From contig JAGLME010000015.1 in assembly GCA_023140195.1 (NCBI GenBank), forward strand, positions 248,001-312,000: a stretch of DNA of 64,000 bases, given 5' to 3'. Origin of the DNA: Thermoplasmata archaeon. Lineage in GTDB: Archaea > Thermoplasmatota > Thermoplasmata > RBG-16-68-12 > SOIM01. Below are positions 1 to 7,847 of the stretch, one piece after another. A program made the translations under genes and the position numbers. The notes under the pieces were generated by a model. It was not told where the DNA came from, searched no databases, and saw nothing but the letters and a program-made list of their open reading frames with translations. Each line of letters starts with the position of its first letter. The first letter of the stretch is position 1.

Positions 1-1023
1 GAGGACCTGCGGATAATGGACCTTATCGTACATCTGGAGGAGGTAGGCCAGGCAGTCGTCAGAGATGGGGGATCTTCCACTCTGATGGAGATAGCCAACT
101 TCATGAAGAAATGGAACGAGATGGACGACGGGATGGTGAGGATACAGACCCACGGGAAGGACAAGAAGATCTCCTACAAACTGCTGGACCCATCCATTCT
201 GAGCGCGCCCATATTCAAAGAACTGCATTCTTCAATCATCATGAGCGGCACCCTCCACCCGGTCAACATGTACAGGGACCTACTGGGTCTGGAACCCGAA
301 AGGACGATGTCTGGTAACTACCCTTCGCCTTTTCCCAAGGAGAACAGGTCGGTTGTGGTGACTCCAAGCCTAACAAGTTTGTACGCCAAGAGGACCGAGA
401 GCATGTATGCTTCCTACGCCCAGAACATCATGTGGATCGCAGATGGCCTGCCAGGGAACATCGCAGTGTTCTTTCCGTCCTACGCCTTTCTGCAGAAGAT
501 CAAGGAGGGAATGGGACAATGGAAGGGCAAGGACCTGCTGCAAGAGAGGTCGAGAATGAAGAAGGAAGAGAAGACCGCCCTGCTGGAGGAACTGAAGGTG
601 AAGAAGGAGAAGGGTGGAGCAATCCTCATGGGCGTCCTGGGAGGTTCGCTCTCCGAAGGTATCGATTTCAAGAACAACCTGCTGCACTCGGTCGTGGTCG
701 TCGGTCTTCCCCTGAGCCCACCCAGTATAGAGAACCAGGCCCTCAAGGACTATTATTCCGATAAGTTCGGTCCCAGGAAGGGATTCGAGTATTCGGTCAT
801 CCATCCGGCTCTGAACAAGGTCCTCCAGGCCGCCGGGAGGTGCATCAGGAGCGAGAAGGACAAGGCGATCATATTCCTCATGGACTCCAGATACACGCAG
901 GACCGGTACTCGAAATGCATGCCCCTAGGCTTCGATTTTGACGTGTCCAGGGACGTGCGTGGGAACGTCTCCAGGTTCTCCAAAAGGGCCTTCCCGGAAC
1001 TGGTCACGGTCAGAGTATCTTAA
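1..1023 (+). CDS. XPD/Rad3-like DNA helicase, C-terminal part (5' end outside window)
   Basis: The frame is open from base 1, so the ATG at 16 is internal and the gene begins before the window. The protein is the second RecA-like half of a superfamily 2 DNA helicase of the XPD/DinG type. Visible motifs are SGTLHP near residue 80, GGSLSEGIDF (motif V) near 215 and QAAGRCIRS (motif VI) near 275, which together form the ATP and DNA contacts. XPD-type enzymes unwind DNA 5' to 3' in repair. The iron-sulfur cysteines expected in XPD would lie in the missing upstream part, so XPD and DinG-like archaeal helicases cannot be separated here. It is followed by Bud32 on the same strand after a 33-base gap. 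Confidence 0.85.
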   Translation, partial: EDLRIMDLIVHLEEVGQAVVRDGGSSTLMEIANFMKKWNEMDDGMVRIQTHGKDKKISYKLLDPSILSAPIFKELHSSIIMSGTLHPVNMYRDLLGLEPERTMSGNYPSPFPKENRSVVVTPSLTSLYAKRTESMYASYAQNIMWIADGLPGNIAVFFPSYAFLQKIKEGMGQWKGKDLLQERSRMKKEEKTALLEELKVKKEKGGAILMGVLGGSLSEGIDFKNNLLHSVVVVGLPLSPPSIENQALKDYYSDKFGPRKGFEYSVIHPALNKVLQAAGRCIRSEKDKAIIFLMDSRYTQDRYSKCMPLGFDFDVSRDVRGNVSRFSKRAFPELVTVRVS

Positions 1024-1056
1024 CTTATTTCTATTCGGTCGGCGATTAGTGCGCCG

Positions 1057-1665
1057 ATGCACATTCGGACCGGGGCGGAGGCCGAGATACACCTGGATGA
1101 ATGGGAAGGCCGCAAGGTCGTGAACAAGATCAGGGTGAAGAAGGGCTACCGGGACCCGGAACTGGACGAAAGGCTCAGGTCGAAGAGGATCAAGACAGAA
1201 GTCAAGCTCATGAGGGAGTGCAGGAAACTGGGCATATCGGTCCCGATAATCTATGATGTAGACCTCACTGGCAACAAGATCATGATGGAATTCGTGGAGG
1301 GCGAAAGGGTCAAGGACATCCTGGATTCCGACCGGAAGGACAAGAAGGGTCTGTGCTGGGAGATAGGGGAGAAGGTCGGCAGGATGCACAGAGAAGGCAT
1401 TGCACATGGGGATTTGACCACCTCAAACATGATACTGAATGGAGAGAGACTGTATTTCATCGATCTCAGCCTGGGGGAGAAGTCGGAGGAACTGGAGGTT
1501 CTGGGTGTGGACCTTCACCTTCTGAGGGAAGCGTTCTTGAGCGCCCATTCCAAGGTCTTCGATCTGTTCGAGGAGGTTCTCAAGGGGTACCTCGCCTCAT
1601 ATCCAGAAGGGTCTGATGTGATACAGAAGATGAAAGACATCGAATCCAGGGGGAGATACACCTGA
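1057..1665 (+). CDS. bud32: Bud32, Kae1-associated atypical protein kinase/ATPase of the KEOPS complex
   Basis: A 202-residue stand-alone Bud32 (PRPK-type kinase fold). The N-terminus carries the family pattern of an acidic GAEAEI stretch followed by a basic VVNKIRVKKGYR segment with the ATP-binding lysine. The catalytic loop HGDLTTSN lies near residues 117-124 (Asp119, Asn124), and the DLS motif near 136-138 replaces the usual DFG. In KEOPS, Bud32 supports Kae1 in t6A modification of ANN-decoding tRNAs. In many archaea Kae1 and Bud32 are fused; here Bud32 is separate and no Kae1 is visible in the window. Its stop overlaps the start region of the XTP pyrophosphatase gene, which suggests translational coupling. 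Confidence 0.95.
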   Translation: MHIRTGAEAEIHLDEWEGRKVVNKIRVKKGYRDPELDERLRSKRIKTEVKLMRECRKLGISVPIIYDVDLTGNKIMMEFVEGERVKDILDSDRKDKKGLCWEIGEKVGRMHREGIAHGDLTTSNMILNGERLYFIDLSLGEKSEELEVLGVDLHLLREAFLSAHSKVFDLFEEVLKGYLASYPEGSDVIQKMKDIESRGRYT

Positions 1666-2210
1666 TACGGTTCGTGACCACCAATGAAGGCAAGTTCAGA
1701 GAGGTCTCCAGGATGCTGGCTGAGGCCGGGATCGAATCCGAGATGGTCGATCTGGATTACCCTGAGATTCAATGCGATACACTGGAAGAAGTGGTCAAGA
1801 ATGCCTTGAACTGGTTATCTGGCAAGGTGGAAGGGGATTTCTTGATAGATGATTCGGGATTGTTCATATCTTCTCTGGGGGGCTTTCCTGGCGTGTATTC
1901 CTCGTACGTCTTTCACACCGTTGGTTGCGAGGGCATACTGAAGATCCTTGAGGGCGTGGAGGACAGAGATGCTGAATTCAGGTGTTGCTTTGGTCTGCAC
2001 TGGCGTGACGAGGACAAGTTGTTCCCAGGCGTTTCGCCCGGGACAATGGCCAAGGATGAGAGAGGCGAGAGAGGATTCGGCTACGATCCCATCTTCGTGC
2101 CGTCTGGACATCAGAAGACGTTTGCCGAGATCTCCACTGAAGAGAAGAACGAGCTCTCCCACAGGGGCAAGGCACTGGAAAAGGTGCTGGAGTTTCTCAA
2201 AGGACAGTGA
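1665..2210 (+). CDS. XTP/dITP pyrophosphatase (RdgB/HAM1 family)
   Basis: House-cleaning nucleotide pyrophosphatase that hydrolyses XTP and dITP to the monophosphates. The signature VTTNEGKFREV is at the N-terminus, DDSGLFI and GGFPGVYSSY sit in the middle, and GERGFGYDPIFVP with the C-terminal SHRGKAL helix complete the active site. The ORF track starts at GTG 1674, but that removes the first strand (IRFV) conserved in the family. The reading frame continues upstream with no ATG, GTG or TTG. A GGGGGAG ribosome site at 1650-1655 is well spaced for ATA at 1665 or CTG at 1662, so a rare start overlapping the Bud32 TGA is likely. The function is clear; the exact first codon is not. Confidence 0.92.
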   Translation: MRFVTTNEGKFREVSRMLAEAGIESEMVDLDYPEIQCDTLEEVVKNALNWLSGKVEGDFLIDDSGLFISSLGGFPGVYSSYVFHTVGCEGILKILEGVEDRDAEFRCCFGLHWRDEDKLFPGVSPGTMAKDERGERGFGYDPIFVPSGHQKTFAEISTEEKNELSHRGKALEKVLEFLKGQ

Positions 2211-2228
2211 GACAACCATATAGGAACG

Positions 2229-2235
2229 TTAATAT
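2229..2235 (+). promoter_or_regulatory. TATA-like box upstream of the epimerase gene
   Basis: TTAATAT centred about 24 bases before the ATG at 2256, the distance expected for a leaderless archaeal transcript. No ribosome site precedes this ATG, which agrees with a leaderless start. Confidence 0.45.
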
Positions 2236-2255
2236 CCCCGACATACTTTCGAAGA

Positions 2256-3236
2256 ATGTCTGATGGTGATGAGCAGATGGATGAGAACCGAGTGCTTCTA
2301 ACTGGCGGTGCCGGATTCATTGGCAGTCATCTAGCGGACAAGCTCATCGAAATGGGCAAGGATGTAGTCTGCATAGACAATTTCAGCTCAGGCAAGATGG
2401 AGTACATCGACCATCTGATGACAAACCCGAAGTTCTCTCTTATCAGAGCTGACCTTTTCAAAGAGGATTTCACCGAGGCTTTGAGGGACTGCGATGTCGT
2501 CTTTCATGTTGCTGCGAACCCGGATGTTAGGTTGGGAGCGGACGATACGGGGGTACATCTCGATCAGAACGTAACCGTCACCCACAATGTGCTTGAGGCC
2601 ATGAGGAAGAAAGACGTCGAGAACATACTCTTCACTTCCACTTCAACCGTCTATGGAGAAGCCTCTGTCATTCCAACGCCTGAGGACTATGGCCCCTTGG
2701 AACCCATTTCGCTTTACGGTTCATCCAAGCTTGCCTGCGATGCCCTGATCTCTGCCTATTGCCACACCTTCGGGATGAAGGCGGCAACCTACAGGTTCGC
2801 GAATGTCGTGGGACCGAGAAGCACTCATGGGGTCACGTATGATTTCGTTCACAAACTGAGGAAAGACCCTCAGAAACTGGAGATCCTCGGCAAGGAGCCA
2901 GGTACTAAGAAATCGTATTGCCACATCGACGATTGTGTTTCCGGGATGATTACAGGCTGGGAGAGACTTGAAGATAGGTTCGAGGCGTTCAACATCGGCA
3001 GTGACGATTCCATCTTCGTGAAGCAGATAGCGGACATTGTGTGCGAGGAGATGGGTCTGGAGAACGTGGAGTACTCATGGACCGGCGGAGTGGATGATGG
3101 AAGGGGCTGGAAGGGTGACGTAAGGACCATGCTCTTGGCCACTGATATGCTCAAAGGCCGGGGATGGATGCCTAAGTACAACAGCGAAGGCTCGATAAGG
3201 GAAGCTGCTACGTACATTATCCAGGAACTCGGCTGA
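2256..3236 (+). CDS. NAD-dependent nucleotide-sugar epimerase/dehydratase (extended SDR, UDP-glucose 4-epimerase-like)
   Basis: A 326-residue extended short-chain dehydrogenase. The Rossmann dinucleotide motif TGGAGFIGSH lies at about residues 15-24, an acidic residue that reads NAD ribose follows in CIDNFSSG, and the catalytic pair is YGSSK, with the serine/threonine in the preceding TSTSTVYGE strand. The pattern is typical of archaeal UDP-glucose or UDP-GlcNAc 4-epimerases that feed N-glycosylation or exopolysaccharide, but substrate cannot be read from sequence. ATG 2256 is favoured by a TATA box 24 bases upstream; an internal ATG at 2277 is the alternative. It is the last protein gene before tRNA-Pro and the integrated element. 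Confidence 0.88.
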   Translation: MSDGDEQMDENRVLLTGGAGFIGSHLADKLIEMGKDVVCIDNFSSGKMEYIDHLMTNPKFSLIRADLFKEDFTEALRDCDVVFHVAANPDVRLGADDTGVHLDQNVTVTHNVLEAMRKKDVENILFTSTSTVYGEASVIPTPEDYGPLEPISLYGSSKLACDALISAYCHTFGMKAATYRFANVVGPRSTHGVTYDFVHKLRKDPQKLEILGKEPGTKKSYCHIDDCVSGMITGWERLEDRFEAFNIGSDDSIFVKQIADIVCEEMGLENVEYSWTGGVDDGRGWKGDVRTMLLATDMLKGRGWMPKYNSEGSIREAATYIIQELG

Positions 3237-3252
3237 AAACAGAATGGCAACC

Positions 3253-3259
3253 TTTATTA
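3253..3259 (+). promoter_or_regulatory. TATA box for tRNA-Pro
   Basis: TTTATTA about 28-34 bases before the first base of the tRNA, the normal archaeal spacing for a stable-RNA promoter. Confidence 0.5.
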
Positions 3260-3286
3260 GACGACCTTTTCTTTGCTGGTAAGCAG

Positions 3287-3361
3287 GGGCCCGTAGGGTA
3301 GTTTGGCCTATCCTAGTGGCTTTGGGAGCCATTGACTCCGGTTCAAATCCGGGCGGGCCCA
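3287..3361 (+). tRNA. tRNA-Pro (anticodon TGG)
   Basis: A complete cloverleaf can be folded by hand. The acceptor stem is GGGCCCG with CGGGCCC, the D stem GGGTA with TATCC, and the anticodon stem GTGGC with GCCAT around the loop TTTGGGA, giving anticodon TGG (reads CCA). The T arm is TCCGG-TTCAAAT-CCGGG and the discriminator base is A. CCA is not encoded; the next bases are TAC. The final 20 bases recur exactly at 50410-50429, so this tRNA is the attachment target of the 47-kb element, whose left end restores the 3' part of the gene. Confidence 0.95.
3342..3361 (+). repeat. attL core (3' end of tRNA-Pro)
   Basis: The 20 bases ttcaaatccgggcgggccca, covering the T loop to the discriminator base, are repeated without mismatch at 50410-50429 in the same orientation. 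A tRNA T-arm plus acceptor strand is the classic crossover target for tyrosine integrases, and the integrase gene starts 52 bases to the right. Confidence 0.9.
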
Positions 3362-3412
3362 TACCCTTCTAGGTTCAGAACCATTAAGTAATCGGGGAAA
3401 TATGTCCCAAAT

Positions 3413-4702
3413 ATGGCGAAAAAGGGAAGAGGGTCCCGTTTCACGAAGTTACTAGACGATCCCGAAGTCCGCAGGTGGTATGAGAACAATGCAAGAGGAT
3501 CTGTTGTTACTGCCGATGTCTATCTTCGTCGATTGGGCAATTTCTGTGAGGCTCACAGCACGACTCCAAAGAAGTTTGCTGCCAAGAGTGAGAAGGATAT
3601 CTATGGCATCTTGCTGGACTATGTCAGCAAACTCGAGAAAGAGGGGAAGTCTGGCTCCTACATCAGTTCAATAATGAAAGCACTGAAGTCCTGGCTGGCA
3701 TTCAATGACAAGGAAGTGAAAAGAAAGATCAAGATCCGAGGGGCAGATGCTACTCCAACTCTGAAAGATGAAAGAATCCCCACTCCCCTGGAACTAAAGG
3801 GTATTCTTATGTCAGGAGACAAGAAGACCCGCGTTGCGTGCGTATTGGTCGCTCATTCGGGCTTTAGACTCCAAACGTTGGGCACATATCTCGGTGACAA
3901 TGGTCTTCGGGTAGGAGATTTTCCAGAACTTCGAATTGACGGTGATCACGTGGATTTCTCAGAGGTCCCAGCGATGATTGTGGTAAGGCCGGAACTGAGC
4001 AAGGCCGGACACAAGTACATCACCTTTCTTTCAGAGGAGGGCTGCGAATACCTTAAGGAGTATCTGGAAGAGCGCATGAGAACCGGGGAGAAGCTGAGCA
4101 ATCGATCATCGATTGTCAGGCCAAAGACGGCAGCCAAGCAGTTCATATCTACAACGAACATTGGAGACACGATTAGACATGCGATAAGGAAGGCTGGATT
4201 CTCTTGGAGACCCTACGTGTTGAGGTCCTATTTTGATACGCAGCTGATGTTGGCGGAATCCAAAGGCCACCTCCTCAGAGACTATCGCACACTCTGGATG
4301 GGCCACAAAGGCGATATTGAGCACACTTACACGACGAACAAGAGCAGGTTGCCTCCTCAAGTCATAGACGACATGCGGGAAGCGTACAGAAAGAGCCAGG
4401 AGTTCCTTCAGACGAAGAGACCTGAGGGCCCCAAGGAGGAGGACCTGAAGTTCATGTTCCGCGCCGAATTACTTCGGATGGCCGGCTACGACGACGAAGA
4501 GATGGAAAAGGCAGGACTTCTTGAACTCCCTGAGGATGAGTTCAGGGAAGCTGTTCAAGAACGGTTGCTCGGTGCAAAAGGGAACAACAATTACAGTCAG
4601 AAGGCAATATCCATGGATGAGGTTGATAAGTATCTTGAAGAAGGATGGGAGTTCGTCACAACGCTTCCAAATGACAAAGTGGTAGTGAGGTGTCCATTGT
4701 GA
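3413..4702 (+). CDS. Tyrosine recombinase / integrase of the element
   Basis: A 429-residue phage-type integrase. An N-terminal helical core-binding domain spans about residues 15-105 and the catalytic domain about 125-315. Readable catalytic residues are Arg152 in SGFRLQTLG, a lysine near 197-201 in SKAGHKY, Arg271 in YVLRSYF (the usual His of the HxxR box is Tyr268), His298 in MGHKG and nucleophile Tyr306 in HTYTTN. About 110 extra residues follow the nucleophile. It would excise or insert the element between the 20-base tRNA repeats. It starts 52 bases beyond the tRNA in the same direction, and the gene is not split by the att site, unlike SSV-type integrases. Confidence 0.93.
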   Translation: MAKKGRGSRFTKLLDDPEVRRWYENNARGSVVTADVYLRRLGNFCEAHSTTPKKFAAKSEKDIYGILLDYVSKLEKEGKSGSYISSIMKALKSWLAFNDKEVKRKIKIRGADATPTLKDERIPTPLELKGILMSGDKKTRVACVLVAHSGFRLQTLGTYLGDNGLRVGDFPELRIDGDHVDFSEVPAMIVVRPELSKAGHKYITFLSEEGCEYLKEYLEERMRTGEKLSNRSSIVRPKTAAKQFISTTNIGDTIRHAIRKAGFSWRPYVLRSYFDTQLMLAESKGHLLRDYRTLWMGHKGDIEHTYTTNKSRLPPQVIDDMREAYRKSQEFLQTKRPEGPKEEDLKFMFRAELLRMAGYDDEEMEKAGLLELPEDEFREAVQERLLGAKGNNNYSQKAISMDEVDKYLEEGWEFVTTLPNDKVVVRCPL

Positions 4703-5067
4703 GGATTGGTGGCCGCACTCTGTTTGCCAACGCCTATCTCAACGTCAGTACAAGGACGGAAGTATGCTAAGTCAGAGGGAGCATATGGGCAAGAATGTCG
4801 TTGTTCTCATTGAACAACGACAAAACTTCCTGTGTCTTCTCCAATTGGACATCTGAGGGGAGCAAATGATAGAGGTGGAAAGGATTAGAAGAGACTTTCG
4901 AGAGAACAGAAGGGGGCTTACGGCGGTGACCTGGCACCCTTCACCCCTTCTTCTTGTGTGGCCAGTATGTTTCTCTGTTGGTTTTCGGATGAGAATATGT
5001 ATCAAGAGCGATGCTGAGAATCTTTTTTCGTTTTTTCTAACTATAATGCTGACGATATGAATTGTGT
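4703..5067. other. Intergenic region between integrase and pilin-like remnant
   Basis: No convincing gene. It contains one copy of the palindromic repeat (4794-4822) and an 18-base sequence, aagggggcttacggcggt, at 4910-4927 that recurs exactly at 7645-7662. The ORF-track entries here lack protein-like composition. Confidence 0.5.
4794..4822 (-). repeat. Palindromic repeat copy 1 (TGTCG-N18-GACATT family)
   Basis: Read on the minus strand: TGTCG, 18 bases, GACATT. This copy is the most symmetric, with an 11-base perfect stem (TGTCGTTGTTC) and a 5-base loop. It lies 3' of the minus-strand pilin-like gene and points in its direction of transcription. Confidence 0.75.
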
Positions 5068-5662
5068 TCAACTCAAAGGAGTGGAGAACGTTACCTGCGA
5101 TATCAGTTCACCGTTTGGCCCCCAAATCAACTGGATGGTGTACTGTGATTTTGAGCCAAGCCCCGTGAACAAGAGATAGTCCCCCCCATCAACCTTCTCG
5201 TCTCCTTCGCTATCGTGGTAAGTGTCATTACACATGTCATCACCATGATGGAGAATCAAGCTTCCATCTCCGTCGCTCTGAAAGAAGTAGGTTCCCTTGC
5301 CTGTGGTATTTTCGACGATGATGTTCAGCATCGTTGGATGTGGATTATTACTCAACTTCCCAAAGGTCAAATTAGCCGTAGTGGCATTGATTACTTCAAC
5401 ACCTGAGAACGAGCCAGTCGGAGTGGGGATAGGCGGGTCTACGCGTGGGCCATCAGGCGGGATGATATAGAGGATCAAGGCAAGGGCTCAGAGGGCCGCA
5501 GACAAGAAGGATTAGCATCAGACAGACGCAGACGACGCTAGCGGGGATGGGCGAGATCTCACCCCAGTATTCATCATCAGAGTCAAACCCATCCCCAATA
5601 TATCCAAACTGGATTTCCCCATTCCGAGTTTTGCAGTCGCTTACTTCCTCTGACTTGCGTTT
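5068..5662 (-). pseudogene. Archaeal type IV pilin-like protein, frame broken in the N-terminal helix
   Basis: The intact 136-codon frame (5068-5478) ends with a pattern common in archaeal pilins: an asparagine-rich beta domain, an acidic DSEGDEKVDGGDY loop and a final strand ending in VTFSTPLS. It lacks the N-terminal hydrophobic helix except for ALALILYIIPP. Immediately upstream, one frame over, the minus strand encodes GEISPIPASVV followed by CVCLMLILLV, which matches the prepilin SPI-type start of that helix. The two frames overlap only in about 5452-5487, so a single-base change there would join them. This is most simply a decayed pilin gene or a sequencing error; no obvious ATG was found for the upstream segment. 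Confidence 0.55.
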
Positions 5663-5757
5663 CTATCACTTCTCGAAAGCATGCGCTGGAACTGATTGCT
5701 TACGGATTTCTCCTCTGATGGCCAGTCAATCTGTGCGCACAGACTGCTAGTGGAATC

Positions 5758-7155
5758 TTAACGGTACCACGGATTCTCGACCAAGAACCAGAGCATGTAC
5801 ATGCTGTAGTAGAGGACGGGGACGGGATCGATGCTGATGATTCGGTATGCGTTGGTGTTCGGCGGGGAACCTGGTGGTGGTGCAGTCGGATTGACAACCG
5901 AGTTGGGAAGGTTAGTTATGATTAGGCCGTTCACTGTCACCGGATTCCAGTAGTCCGGAACGACCACATCGATGCAGAACGTCGGTTGGCTGGCTACTGT
6001 ACGGAAAGTGCTTTCAATGTCAACGCTGAACAGCTCATGCTTCCCGTCGTACTCGTTGAAGTCGGCGTAGACGAAGGACGGACTCAGTGGGAACAGGACG
6101 CAGCCAGGGTCGAAGTAGTAGTAGACCCAGGCGAGTCTATCCGTATGCCATTCATTATCGACCTTGACCAATATCGAATCCGTTGCCGTGGCGACGGCGA
6201 TGACCGTCGCCTTTGCCTCAATCTTATAATGATAGAGGTCACCGAGATTATCCATCCTCGAGCAGTCGAGTTCTGCTACCCATAGGCCTGTGTGTTCATC
6301 GTAGGTCGCTGGGAGCGTTAGAAACCACGTGTCTCCAGGGACTATGGTGATTTCGTATCGAACGTCTACGAGGGTGCCGTAGTAGTCCACTCTCGATTTC
6401 AGCGTCGGGCACGTGCAATTGTTGGAAAGGATTGCATCCCATTCTTCTGGTGGGTCGACGGCCATTTTTGGCTCGACTATCTCAACATCGACATAGGGTT
6501 GCGGATCCTCGTAGTCGATGGTGAGCTTCGGTTCCGTGCTCGGCCACGGGGGTGGCGCGGGGTCCCTGGTAAAGAAGCCATTGCTACAAGCGTCGCCTTC
6601 ACTGTCACCGCCTTCGTGGGCCATTCTCAACATCACGCCGTAGTTGTCAAATGTCCCGTCGTACCAATCCTGAACAAGATCGGTTATCTCGAAGTCAAGA
6701 ATGCCCATCTGAACATCAGAATCCTCTCCCGAGGGTTCTGCCGCATAGTCGGGTTCCTTGTTCCAAGTGACTGAAGATTCTCCCCAATACGTACGGGCTC
6801 TGTACGCGTGCACGTTCGTTGGGAGGTCGAAATCTATGCAAGTAACGCCGGTCGGTCCTTGGACGGTCAAAACAGCATTCGTTACTACGTATCCTTGTCC
6901 AAGCGAGGACAGATCGAACTTCAGAAGGAATCTGTTGTTAGTCATAGGACCCGATCCGATTCCGGCTGTTCCATCTTTTCCGTAATTCGTGGTCGGATTT
7001 GCCTGACTGATGTGCGAATCGATATCGCTCGGCTGTATCACCATCTGATATGCTCTTACTCCATCCGGCAGGACGAGAATTACACCCTGCATCAACAAGC
7101 TCACAGTGAGAACTATCAGGATAGCTCTCATCACTATCTTCTTTCTTTCTCTCAT
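5758..7155 (-). CDS. Secreted DNRLRE-domain protein
   Basis: About 465 residues. A basic start and hydrophobic stretch (IVMRAILIVLTVSLLMQGVILVL) form a signal peptide, with likely cleavage after VRA. Residues about 45-215 match the DNRLRE/CBM96-like jelly-roll found in secreted proteins, with the patterns NNRFLLKFDLSSL, AVLTVQG, WGESSVTWNKEP and LVQDWYDG. The second half is a beta-rich region rich in Tyr, Pro and Asp without a recognised fold. It presumably acts outside the cell, possibly in carbohydrate or surface binding. ATG 7155 is preferred over 7170 because GAGAGGG lies five bases before it. A TATA-like TTATTTATA lies near 7260-7272 on the minus strand. Confidence 0.8.
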   Translation of the reverse strand: MRERKKIVMRAILIVLTVSLLMQGVILVLPDGVRAYQMVIQPSDIDSHISQANPTTNYGKDGTAGIGSGPMTNNRFLLKFDLSSLGQGYVVTNAVLTVQGPTGVTCIDFDLPTNVHAYRARTYWGESSVTWNKEPDYAAEPSGEDSDVQMGILDFEITDLVQDWYDGTFDNYGVMLRMAHEGGDSEGDACSNGFFTRDPAPPPWPSTEPKLTIDYEDPQPYVDVEIVEPKMAVDPPEEWDAILSNNCTCPTLKSRVDYYGTLVDVRYEITIVPGDTWFLTLPATYDEHTGLWVAELDCSRMDNLGDLYHYKIEAKATVIAVATATDSILVKVDNEWHTDRLAWVYYYFDPGCVLFPLSPSFVYADFNEYDGKHELFSVDIESTFRTVASQPTFCIDVVVPDYWNPVTVNGLIITNLPNSVVNPTAPPPGSPPNTNAYRIISIDPVPVLYYSMYMLWFLVENPWYR

Positions 7156-7170
7156 ATGTTCCCTCTCCAT

Positions 7171-7696
7171 GTGGTGTCCTAAAGGTCCTCTTTGAGCCTC
7201 ATATCCATTCCCAGATTCCTTTCTCAGTCACATGGACACCGTTTCGCCATGGATAGGAGATATAAATAAGTGTTGCGTCTTTCTCATTCCTAGAGTTACT
7301 ACAAAAGAGAATATCCTATCACACGCACTACATCGCGGTGCCCTATTGAATTGCCACATTTCATGAGCCGTGCGACCTCTGCCCTCAGCAGTTCGATCGC
7401 GTCTGCTTACAGTAAAAGCAAACAACAACGCTCAGAAGGTCATCCCTCACTGATTCCATATTCCTTGAATCAATGAGTATTCCCCTACAAATATGCTACC
7501 ATCCGCTGGCAGACATGATTTGGATGACATGCTTCTTCAGTCTGTGTGGCAGTAAAAAAGAAAAGAACAGGACCCGTTCCCGAGCCCCTTGTCTCAAGGA
7601 ATTCCAGACATTTCCTATCCGATCAGGCAAGATCCGACCGACCTAAGGGGGCTTACGGCGGTCGTGAGAATGTGACCTATGGAAGGAGGTGCCAAA
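7171..7696. other. Intergenic region upstream of the DNRLRE gene
   Basis: Holds the minus-strand promoter of the DNRLRE gene (TATA-like box near 7260-7272) and, at 7645-7662, the second exact copy of the 18-base sequence also seen at 4910-4927. No coding sequence is convincing. Confidence 0.45.
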
Positions 7697-7765
7697 ATGT
7701 CGTCCATCCCTATGCAAGAAGACATTTTGTTCACTCAGAACATTGGCAAGGTATTTATCATTTGA
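7697..7765 (+). CDS. Possible 22-residue mini-ORF with strong ribosome site
   Basis: ATG 7697 follows GGAAGGAGGTG with good spacing, and the frame runs 22 codons to TGA. Its start codon lies inside palindromic repeat copy 2. It may be a leader peptide for the ATP-cone gene, whose own ribosome site is 70 bases further on, or a remnant of a removed gene. There is no homology to support it. Confidence 0.25.
   Translation: MSSIPMQEDILFTQNIGKVFII
7698..7726 (+). repeat. Palindromic repeat copy 2 (TGTCG-N18-GACATT family)
   Basis: TGTCG-N18-GACATT on the plus strand. The flanking bases extend an outer stem, CAAAATGTC with GACATTTTG (9 base pairs). It shares the central TCCCTATG with copy 6. It is not downstream of an intact plus-strand gene. 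Confidence 0.65.
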
Positions 7766-7847
7766 TCTGTTATCTTATTCCATCATAAGGGGGCGCCGAG
7801 GCGGGGCGCAATAGAAATACCGATATGGAAGGGAGGTGAGAATTGTC

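Noticed and set aside
370-804. Minus-strand 144-codon ORF inside the helicase gene
   Set aside because: Antisense shadow; helicase motifs V and VI fix the coding strand.
3075-3362. Minus-strand ORF starting MGPPGFEPE
   Set aside because: It is the antisense of tRNA-Pro joined to the antisense of the epimerase gene, a well-known false ORF pattern.
7546-7788. Plus-strand 80-codon ORF
   Set aside because: Runs through the 18-base repeat, the ribosome site and the palindrome; composition is not protein-like.
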